From Lachnospiraceae bacterium UBA3633 (GTDB lineage: Bacteria > Bacillota > Clostridia > Lachnospirales > Lachnospiraceae), in assembly GCA_002374095.1 (NCBI GenBank), contig DFKY01000005.1:1-22444 (forward strand): a stretch of DNA of 22,444 bases, read 5' to 3'. Positions within the stretch are counted from its first letter, which is position 1; every line of letters begins with the position of its first letter. Positions 8,258 through 14,553 of this stretch are shown here, piece after piece. The position numbers and the translations under genes are program-made. The notes beneath the pieces are model-generated. The model did no database searches. It had not been told where the DNA came from and was given only the letters and a program-made list of their open reading frames with translations.

Positions 8258-9158
8258 CTTTTATATCCTCATTTCTCTTTCTACTTCTTTGTACATGTCC
8301 TTCATCAATCCGCTTTACTCTGTCTTCTAGTATCTCTCGCATATTTCGTTTTTCTTCAATGCTTTCTTTATCGCCTTCATATGTGATTCTCTTTTCATCA
8401 AGTCCTTCTTCACTTTTATCGCTCTCTATCACATCATCGATATATATAAGTATTATTGCTATATTGTCTCGACCGCCATTTTTATTTGCTTCTTCAATCA
8501 GATTATCAACTTTCTTTTCTACGGTCGCATCACTTTTTACAATCTCAAGTATTCTATTGTCGTCTACCATATTGCTCAATCCATCTGTACAAAGTAAAAG
8601 ATAATCTCCTGTCTTAAGGCTCACATCAAAGAAGTCAGGTTCAATTTTTTTACTTGCTCCAAAAGCTCTACTCAACTGACTTTTTAATTCAAAATACTTC
8701 GCCGTATTCCTTTCAAGTTGATTAACTCTGACAAGTTCTTCTGCTATACTATGGTCATTTGTCACTTGCTTTATAGCATCTCTTATATGATAGCATCTTG
8801 AGTCTCCGACATTTACAACTATTGCTTTACTATGAAGTATCGTAGTCGCAACCATCGTAGTCCCCATACCGACATACCTTGGATTTGCAATGATTCTATA
8901 TACAAGGTCTACATTTGCAAGTCTATAAGCCTTTGTGAGCTCTTTCTCAAAATCAACGGAATCTTTTGTGAGTGCAAGTTGCTCTATCACAAAATCAGAA
9001 CAATGCTTAGACGCATATCCACTATCACGGTTACTTCCTACACCATCTGCTACAATAAAAATGTTAGGGAATATTCCAACCCGCCTATTCTCTGCAACAT
9101 AATAGTCTTGATTAACCTGTCTAAGTTTGCCAAGATCAGTTTTCGCAAAAAACTTCAA
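8241..9158 (-). CDS. stp: PP2C-family Ser/Thr protein phosphatase
   Basis: 305-residue metal-dependent phosphatase that would reverse PrkC phosphorylation. Metal-binding residues of the PP2C fold are visible: Asp18 in RQVNQD, Asp38-Gly39 in ADGVG, Asp192 in CTDGLS and Asp231 in GGRDN. GMGTTM (97-102) and VGDSRCY (118-123) are also typical. The ADG motif continues as VGSNRDSG rather than the common MGGHxAGE. After the catalytic domain, residues about 246-305 form a strongly charged tail that is probably disordered or helical. The start is a TTG immediately after the rlmN stop; no in-frame ATG occurs before residue 98. The upstream ribosome site is weak, suggesting re-initiation. Confidence 0.93.
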   Translation of the reverse strand: MKFFAKTDLGKLRQVNQDYYVAENRRVGIFPNIFIVADGVGSNRDSGYASKHCSDFVIEQLALTKDSVDFEKELTKAYRLANVDLVYRIIANPRYVGMGTTMVATTILHSKAIVVNVGDSRCYHIRDAIKQVTNDHSIAEELVRVNQLERNTAKYFELKSQLSRAFGASKKIEPDFFDVSLKTGDYLLLCTDGLSNMVDDNRILEIVKSDATVEKKVDNLIEEANKNGGRDNIAIILIYIDDVIESDKSEEGLDEKRITYEGDKESIEEKRNMREILEDRVKRIDEGHVQRSRKRNEDIKDESNE

Positions 9159-10199
9159 CTAACTTTCACTCATTCTAAGCTGTCCACAAGAACCACTTAT
9201 ATCCTTTCCAAGTTCTCTCCTAAGCATCACACTTACACCAGAATTTTTAAGTATATTCATAAATGTCTCTATTTTTTTCCTGTCTGGCGCAGTATAAGAC
9301 CTTTCTTTTATTTCATTAATAGCTATAAGATTTACATTGAAATCTATATGCCTATTTTTAAACGATTTCTTAAACAATTCTATAAGCTTATATGCATCTT
9401 CACTACTTGAGTTGATGCCATCTATCAAACTATATTCAAAAGTAATTCTCTTATTGGTCTTCTCAAAGTAATATGCCATTGCTTCCATAACGCTCTCTAT
9501 ATCATACATTTTTGCAATTGGCATAAGCTTTTCTCTTTGCTCTTGTGTAGTTGCGTGTAAACTAAGTGCAAGAGTAATCGGAAGATTTTCACTTGCAAGC
9601 TTATATATATTTTCAACTATTCCACAAGTCGATAAGCTCACATTTCTCATACTTATATTTTGTCCATGAGGGTCATTCAAAAGTTTTATAAATCTTATGA
9701 CATTGTCATAATTTTTAAGAGGTTCTCCTATCCCCATTATAACGACATTAGATATTTTAATGCCATTCTTTTTCGAGATAAGATACACTTCTGATAGCAT
9801 CTCAGATGGGCTTAGATTTCTTTTTAGCCCTCCAATAGTAGAAGCACAAAACTTACATCCCATATTGCATCCAACTTCTGAACTTACACAGACCGTGTAT
9901 CCATATTTATACTTCATAAGCACTGACTCTATAAGTAGTCCATCACTAAGCCTTATAAGATACTTTTTGGTATCATCTATTTTTGAAATATATTCAGATT
10001 TTATACTTGGAAATGCTGTATCGAAATTATCTTTTATATTTTTTTTAAGTTCTTTTCCAAGATTACTTGCACATTCTATGTCATCTATCATGTGTTTATG
10101 AAGCCATTCGAAAATTTGCAGTGCGCGATAATCTTTTTCGCCAGACAAAGTTAGGTATTTTTTTAATTCTTCTATCGTCAGATCTCTTATATTCGTCAT
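9159..10199 (-). CDS. rlmN: Dual-specificity RNA methyltransferase RlmN
   Basis: 346-residue radical-SAM enzyme that makes 2-methyladenosine at A2503 of 23S rRNA and A37 of some tRNAs. The 4Fe-4S cluster motif is GCNMGCKFC (Cys111, Cys115, Cys118). The two further catalytic cysteines of the family are present: Cys104 in YTVCVSS, and Cys338 in SGSCGQL near the C-terminus, which carries the methyl intermediate. GIGEP replaces the usual GMGEP. I place the start at the ATG whose ATGA overlaps the rsmB stop. This gives MTNIRDLTIEEL, the normal RlmN beginning; a GTG seven codons earlier is open but less likely. Stp follows with no gap. Confidence 0.95.
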   Translation of the reverse strand: MTNIRDLTIEELKKYLTLSGEKDYRALQIFEWLHKHMIDDIECASNLGKELKKNIKDNFDTAFPSIKSEYISKIDDTKKYLIRLSDGLLIESVLMKYKYGYTVCVSSEVGCNMGCKFCASTIGGLKRNLSPSEMLSEVYLISKKNGIKISNVVIMGIGEPLKNYDNVIRFIKLLNDPHGQNISMRNVSLSTCGIVENIYKLASENLPITLALSLHATTQEQREKLMPIAKMYDIESVMEAMAYYFEKTNKRITFEYSLIDGINSSSEDAYKLIELFKKSFKNRHIDFNVNLIAINEIKERSYTAPDRKKIETFMNILKNSGVSVMLRRELGKDISGSCGQLRMSES

Positions 10200-11458
10200 T
10201 TCTTTCTTTCCATTATGCACATATAAAATCCATCACATTCATTTTCATCGCCAATGTCTATTCTTTTTTCATAAAGCTTTAAGAAATTTTCATTTTTCTC
10301 TAAAAAAGCTGATACTATATCTTCATTTTCTTCTTTGGTAGTGGTGCAAGTTGAATACGAAAGTAGCCCACCAGGTTTTACGCATTTACTTGATGATTCT
10401 ATGATTCTCTTCTGTATATCTACAAGTGATAGTAATTTGTCTTCAGTAAAATGTATCGCTGTATCAGGTTTTTTCGTAATCACTCCAAGCCCAGTACAAG
10501 GCACATCCGAAATCACCACATCATACTTGTCCCTATCAAGTTCATCAAAATCTCTCGCATCTTTTACATTTAAGTTCAAGTCAAGCACCTTTAGTCTATT
10601 AGTGTTTTCGCAGATTTTATATATCTTTTCTTCGCTTACATCCCTTGCTTCTGCATAAAAATAGTAATAATCACTATATATAAGGTCGATAAGCCCCAAA
10701 ATTTTGCCACCAGGCGAAGCGCAAGTATCAAGTATTTTAATCATCTTTAAAGCTTTGTTCTTGTCTAATGATAGCTTCTTTTCTCTTTCTTTTATATAAT
10801 ATGCCAATATATCAGTAAGATATATTGAGCTCGCATCAGATATTAAGATATTGCCATCATTAAAATTTTTAAGCTCTATGACATCTTTATAATTACTTGT
10901 CTTATAGACTTTTGCATATCTAAAGTTAAGCTTTCCACTATACTTCTTATACTCTATCTTTTTGTCATCAAGCTCAGCAAGCACAAGATTTTCATTATCG
11001 TTATATATCCTAAAGTAGCAATTTTTTTTAGGATCATTAGATATATCTTTTCGCTTTATATTTTCATCTCTATCTATACTTCTAAGTATTGCATTGACAT
11101 AGTTTGAAAGATTTGCCTTTCTCGTATGCTTTACAATATCGACACATTCATTGATTGTCGCATAGGAAGGTACCTTTTCCATGAACAAAATCTCATATGT
11201 ACCAATTCTTAAAACGAGTAATATTTCTTTATCAAGCTTCTTTGTCTTTACCTTTGAAAATCTATCTATTACACTATCAATGTAATCAATTTTTTCTATG
11301 ACGCCTGTGCACTCTCTTTTCAAAAATGATCTGTCTTCTTCATCAGCTATCTTAATGTTACTTTCAGATAATCTATTGTTTAGTAGTTTGTCATTAAAGC
11401 ACACATCATACAAAACTTCATATGATAGTTTTCTCACATTTACATTTTTGTCACCCAT
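10196..11458 (-). CDS. rsmB: 16S rRNA (cytosine-967-C5)-methyltransferase
   Basis: 420-residue RsmB/Sun protein that methylates C967 of 16S rRNA. An N-terminal NusB-like helical domain (about residues 5-130) is followed by a Rossmann methyltransferase domain. The SAM-binding loop is DTCASPGGK (244-252). SDVPCTGLG contains Cys321, and SYSTCTTT contains the nucleophile Cys371; the two-cysteine arrangement is diagnostic of RNA m5C methyltransferases. The ATG lies 3 bases after the metallopeptidase stop with only a weak purine-rich site, consistent with coupling. It ends in an ATGA overlap with rlmN. Its place after fmt and before rlmN is the usual Firmicutes arrangement. Confidence 0.94.
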   Translation of the reverse strand: MGDKNVNVRKLSYEVLYDVCFNDKLLNNRLSESNIKIADEEDRSFLKRECTGVIEKIDYIDSVIDRFSKVKTKKLDKEILLVLRIGTYEILFMEKVPSYATINECVDIVKHTRKANLSNYVNAILRSIDRDENIKRKDISNDPKKNCYFRIYNDNENLVLAELDDKKIEYKKYSGKLNFRYAKVYKTSNYKDVIELKNFNDGNILISDASSIYLTDILAYYIKEREKKLSLDKNKALKMIKILDTCASPGGKILGLIDLIYSDYYYFYAEARDVSEEKIYKICENTNRLKVLDLNLNVKDARDFDELDRDKYDVVISDVPCTGLGVITKKPDTAIHFTEDKLLSLVDIQKRIIESSSKCVKPGGLLSYSTCTTTKEENEDIVSAFLEKNENFLKLYEKRIDIGDENECDGFYMCIMERKK

Positions 11459-11461
11459 ATA

Positions 11462-12154
11462 CTATCTTCTTCTACTTCTGCCATTCATAAGTATCACAAA
11501 TCGAAGTATCTGTAGTACAGTACTTGCTGCCGCTGCCACATAGGTAAGAGCTGCTGCCGTAAGGACTTTCTTAACTGCATAGAGTTCTGATTCATCCATT
11601 ATATTGTATTCACGAAGTGTCCGTATGGCATTGCCTGATGCATTGAACTCAATTGGAAGAGTAATGAGTTGATATACAAGCGTTGCAGAAAAAAGTATTA
11701 TGCCAAATTGTATCATGTCCAAAATTCCAAGTATAAATCCAATGAAAAAAACTGGTATAGAAAGTCTTGATGCAAAGTTAACGACAGGTACCAATCTCAT
11801 CTGAATACTTAAAAGTATCATATTGGTATTGTCCTGTATTGCATGTCCCGCTTCATGAGCTGCCACACCAATAGCAGCTATACTTCTACTATTATATGTA
11901 GTGTCAGAGAGGTTTAATTCTTTTTTTGTTGGTGCATAGTGATCTGTAAGGTTACCACTCACATGTCCTATCGAAACATTTGTAATGTTACTTCTATCAA
12001 GTATCACCCTGCACGCTTCACTTGCTGTAAGCCCTGACTTAGATTCTACTCTTTCATACTTTGAGAAGGTAGATGTCATATACCCTTGTACAATCATTGT
12101 GATAATTACTGCTATAATCACAAATATATATGTAGGATCATAATAATAAAACAT
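11462..12154 (-). CDS. YugP-type membrane zinc metallopeptidase
   Basis: 230-residue membrane protein of the neutral zinc metallopeptidase family typified by B. subtilis YugP. An N-terminal membrane helix (about residues 8-28) precedes the zinc motif HEAGH (100-104). Hydrophobic segments follow at about 130-165 and 190-220, and LPIEFNAS contains Glu169, the likely third zinc ligand. Physiological substrates are not known to me. The start has a strong AGGAGGT four bases upstream of ATG, in the 9-base gap after fmt. A copy between fmt and rsmB is common in Clostridia. Confidence 0.9.
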   Translation of the reverse strand: MFYYYDPTYIFVIIAVIITMIVQGYMTSTFSKYERVESKSGLTASEACRVILDRSNITNVSIGHVSGNLTDHYAPTKKELNLSDTTYNSRSIAAIGVAAHEAGHAIQDNTNMILLSIQMRLVPVVNFASRLSIPVFFIGFILGILDMIQFGIILFSATLVYQLITLPIEFNASGNAIRTLREYNIMDESELYAVKKVLTAAALTYVAAAASTVLQILRFVILMNGRSRRR

Positions 12155-12163
12155 TTTTACCTC

Positions 12164-13087
12164 CTATGATTTTAGGCCATTGATAAAAGACCTTATATCC
12201 ATCTTATTTTTACCACTCTTTTGTATCTCATTAATTCGTATATACCCATCATTACATTTGGCATACATAGCGCCCTCAAAGATACATATATCACTTGTAA
12301 AATCAAGCTTTTTGCTACTATCAATTGCTACATCTACTACATCAGCATCCCATATCTTATATTTGACGCCATCCTTTTCAAAATAAGCAGATGGCCATGA
12401 TGTGTAAGCTCTTATCTTTCTTTCCACATCAACTGCGCTCTCATTTTTAAAATCAATATTACCATTTTCTTTTTTTATGATTTTTGATTTTGATGATTTT
12501 GTATCATCTTGTTTTATACTCTTTATACTATCAAAATTTTTAATTGTATGAAGTATAGCATCTGCAGTAAGATTTGAAAGTTTCAAAAATAAACTATCAG
12601 ATGTTTCTTTTTTATCTATCGTTATATCGTATTGTTCAAGTATGTCGCCGGTATCAAGTCCCTCATCCATAAGCATAGTCGTAGTACCTGTCACGGCATC
12701 ACCATTTAATATGGCTGTCTGTATAGGTGCGGCTCCACGATACTTTGGCAGAAGTGATGCATGTCCATTGATTGAAGCTATTCTTGGTATATCGAGTATT
12801 TCTTTTGACAAGATTTCTCCATAGGCCACCACAATAATAAAATCAGGCTTTGCAGCTTTTATCTTTTCAATTACTGATCTATCATCTTTTATCTTTATAG
12901 GTTGCAATATGTCAATCCCAAGCTCAAGAGCTTTAGTTTTAACAGCTGAAAAACTAAGTGCAAGACCTCTTTTTGACTTTGAATCACATTTTGTAACTAC
13001 ATATGCTATCTCTATGTCTTTATCATTATATAATTTTACGAGTGTGGGAACTGAAAAGTCTGGCGTCCCCATATATACTATCTTCAC
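12164..13087 (-). CDS. fmt: Methionyl-tRNA formyltransferase
   Basis: 307-residue enzyme that formylates Met-tRNAfMet using 10-formyl-tetrahydrofolate. The start is the typical MKIVYMGTPDFSVPTL. The active-site triad of the family is present as Asn107 and His109 in INGHASLLPKYRGAAPIQ and Asp145 in DEGLDTGD. A C-terminal OB-like tRNA-binding domain begins near residue 205. Translation starts at GTG, whose GTGA overlaps the def stop; GGAG lies seven bases upstream inside def. Coupling with def gives one unit that adds the formyl group and later removes it. Confidence 0.96.
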   Translation of the reverse strand: MKIVYMGTPDFSVPTLVKLYNDKDIEIAYVVTKCDSKSKRGLALSFSAVKTKALELGIDILQPIKIKDDRSVIEKIKAAKPDFIIVVAYGEILSKEILDIPRIASINGHASLLPKYRGAAPIQTAILNGDAVTGTTTMLMDEGLDTGDILEQYDITIDKKETSDSLFLKLSNLTADAILHTIKNFDSIKSIKQDDTKSSKSKIIKKENGNIDFKNESAVDVERKIRAYTSWPSAYFEKDGVKYKIWDADVVDVAIDSSKKLDFTSDICIFEGAMYAKCNDGYIRINEIQKSGKNKMDIRSFINGLKS

Positions 13088-13575
13088 GCATTATCTCCGC
13101 TTTCTTCTCTTATCTCTTCCAAAGTTCCATCAAGCACTTTATCTGTATAAAGCACTCCATTTAGATGATCAACTTCATGACAGATTACTCGTGCAAAAAA
13201 ATCTTCAGCATCAAACTCTATATCTTTCATGTTTTCATCTTTCGCTTTTACAACTATGCTCTTTGGTCTTAAAACTTTTCCTCTATATCCATCAACAGAT
13301 AGACACCCTTCGCTATCTTCTATCAACTCATCTGACGCATTTATAATTTCAGGATTAATGAGTACAACTATGCCTTCATCTTCATTTGGCGCACATATTA
13401 TAATTCTTTTTAGTACTCCAACTTGCACGGCAGCAAGACCGCAACCACCAAGTTCTTTCATAGTATCTTTCATGTCTACTATCAATTCTTTCAATCTATC
13501 CGTGAGATCAATTACTTCTTTTGATTCTTTACGAAGAATCGGATCTCCAGTTTGTCTTACAGCTCTTAAAGACAT
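13084..13575 (-). CDS. def: Peptide deformylase
   Basis: 163-residue metalloenzyme that removes the formyl group from nascent proteins. All three family motifs are visible: GCGLAAVQVG (44-53), EGCLS with metal ligand Cys91 (89-93), and HEVDH (133-137) with ligands His133 and His137 and catalytic Glu134. The start is placed at the ATG at 13573-13575, which has GGAGG five bases upstream. An in-frame ATG four codons earlier overlaps that ribosome site, so it is unlikely to be used. This is the first gene of the long left-hand transcription unit and has a visible promoter about 100 bases upstream. PriA, often upstream of def, is not here. Confidence 0.96.
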   Translation of the reverse strand: MSLRAVRQTGDPILRKESKEVIDLTDRLKELIVDMKDTMKELGGCGLAAVQVGVLKRIIICAPNEDEGIVVLINPEIINASDELIEDSEGCLSVDGYRGKVLRPKSIVVKAKDENMKDIEFDAEDFFARVICHEVDHLNGVLYTDKVLDGTLEEIREESGDNA

Positions 13576-13580
13576 ACTAT

Positions 13581-13585
13581 CCTCC
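13581..13585 (-). promoter_or_regulatory. Ribosome binding site fixing the def start
   Basis: GGAGG on the minus strand, five bases before the ATG at 13575. It decides between two in-frame ATG codons because it overlaps the upstream one. Confidence 0.8.
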
Positions 13586-13671
13586 ATCCATTTTTACCAC
13601 GCCAAAATTAGGCTTGATTTTTTTCACAACAAAATTATGTTTGTGAAGGCACAAACCGACATTTTATATAT

Positions 13672-13700
13672 ATTTTACAATATTTTAGACATTTTTACAA
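13672..13700 (-). promoter_or_regulatory. Probable sigma-A promoter of the def operon
   Basis: On the minus strand, TTGTAA (13695-13700) and TAAAAT (13672-13677) are separated by 17 bases. They match the -35 and -10 consensus at 4 and 5 of 6 positions. The promoter starts right after the tRNA-Arg terminator, leaving a leader of roughly 90 bases before def. The region is very AT-rich, so the exact hexamers are uncertain. Confidence 0.55.
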
Positions 13701-13702
13701 TT

Positions 13703-13727
13703 AAAAAGCCACCATACTGGTGACTTT
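13703..13727 (-). terminator. Rho-independent terminator after tRNA-Arg
   Basis: On the minus strand AAGTCACC and GGTGGCTT form an 8-bp stem (one G-T pair) around the loop AGTAT, followed by TTTTT. It begins a few bases after the tRNA 3' end and would end the tRNA-Arg transcript just before the def promoter. Confidence 0.85.
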
Positions 13728-13731
13728 CTCG

Positions 13732-13805
13732 CGAGCGTGAGAGGACTTGAACCCCCAACCCCTTGGTCCGTAGCCAAGTGCTCTATCCAATTGAGCTACA
13801 CGCTC
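13732..13805 (-). tRNA. tRNA-Arg (anticodon ACG)
   Basis: A complete cloverleaf reads on the minus strand. The 7-bp acceptor stem is GAGCGTG / CACGCTC. The D-arm GCTC / GAGC encloses AATTGGATA. The anticodon arm is CTTGG-CTACGGA-CCAAG and gives ACG. The variable loop is GGGTT, and the T-arm has TTCAAGT with two G-T pairs. ACG (inosine-modified in the cell) reads CGU, CGC and CGA arginine codons. The 3' CCA is not encoded, so it must be added by CCA-adding enzyme. It has its own promoter and terminator, so it is an independent unit between two operons. Confidence 0.97.
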
Positions 13806-13815
13806 AAACACATAT

Positions 13816-13843
13816 ATTATATCAAATATGAAACTAATGTCAA
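13816..13843 (-). promoter_or_regulatory. Strong sigma-A promoter of tRNA-Arg
   Basis: A perfect TTGACA (13838-13843) and a perfect TATAAT (13816-13821) are separated by 16 bases on the minus strand. The -10 box ends about 10 bases before the tRNA 5' end. The promoter lies in the 43-base gap after the SGNH hydrolase gene. Confidence 0.9.
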
Positions 13844-13848
13844 GAAAC

Positions 13849-14553
13849 CTATCCTGCCATATCATCTTCTACTGTCTTTTTAAGCCTTTCCTTTAATTCT
13901 TTCAAAAACTTTTCGCCAGGATGTATATGGTCATATAAACCATACTTTGTATATAAGTCAGCAATGTCTATATACAAAAGTCCATTTAATAAAGCAGAAT
14001 TTTTTATGATTTCGTTATATACAGAGCAAGGTATGTAAGGCATAAATGGCATATAGAAAGCATTTGGTATAAAAGAATTAGTTGACTTTATTAGCTTATT
14101 TATATGAGGCTCAATATAAGTAGCAAGTATAACTTTTGCCCCTTTTGACTTAAATATATTTATCACATTTTGAAGGAGCATCGCAAAGTAATACACATTG
14201 GTTTGCTCCATGTAATCATTGCCACCTATAAATAAAAATACATATTTGCAATTTTTTGAATACAATGGCAACAATTCTTCATATATTTTTTTTAGTGTAT
14301 ATCCTTGATGAACTATATAATTAAATGCATTGACATTGTAAAAAGATAACAATGTGGCATAACTATCACCAATTACCATCAAATCATTTAATTCTACATA
14401 ATCATCTATATATACATAGGTATTTTCTACTGCAGGGTGTCCTATTGGATTATTTTTACTTCCTTGAGCAACAGTATCTGAAAAAACTACTTCTGCAAGT
14501 ATGATGACTATCGTTAGTATCATTATAAAATATTTTTTCATTTTAGATATCAT
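13849..14553 (-). CDS. Membrane-anchored or secreted SGNH-family hydrolase
   Basis: 234-residue protein with an N-terminal hydrophobic segment (about residues 8-26, preceded by lysines) acting as signal peptide or anchor. It then has the four SGNH blocks: VIGDSY with Ser64, the oxyanion glycine Gly84 in VHQGY, GGND with Asn112, and DHIHP with Asp208 and His211. Proteins of this fold are esterases or acetyl-hydrolases acting outside the membrane, often on wall polymers or polysaccharide O-acetyl groups; the substrate here is unknown. The ATG overlaps the uvrA stop as ATGA with no clear ribosome site. A second in-frame ATG at 14541 (MKKYF) is an alternative start, so initiation is probably by coupling. 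It ends the hppA-uvrA gene run. Confidence 0.8.
   Translation of the reverse strand: MISKMKKYFIMILTIVIILAEVVFSDTVAQGSKNNPIGHPAVENTYVYIDDYVELNDLMVIGDSYATLLSFYNVNAFNYIVHQGYTLKKIYEELLPLYSKNCKYVFLFIGGNDYMEQTNVYYFAMLLQNVINIFKSKGAKVILATYIEPHINKLIKSTNSFIPNAFYMPFMPYIPCSVYNEIIKNSALLNGLLYIDIADLYTKYGLYDHIHPGEKFLKELKERLKKTVEDDMAG

Noticed and set aside
8832..9410. Open frame on the plus strand spanning the stp-rlmN junction
   Set aside because: It is antisense to two well-supported genes; the translation has no family motif and no initiation signal.
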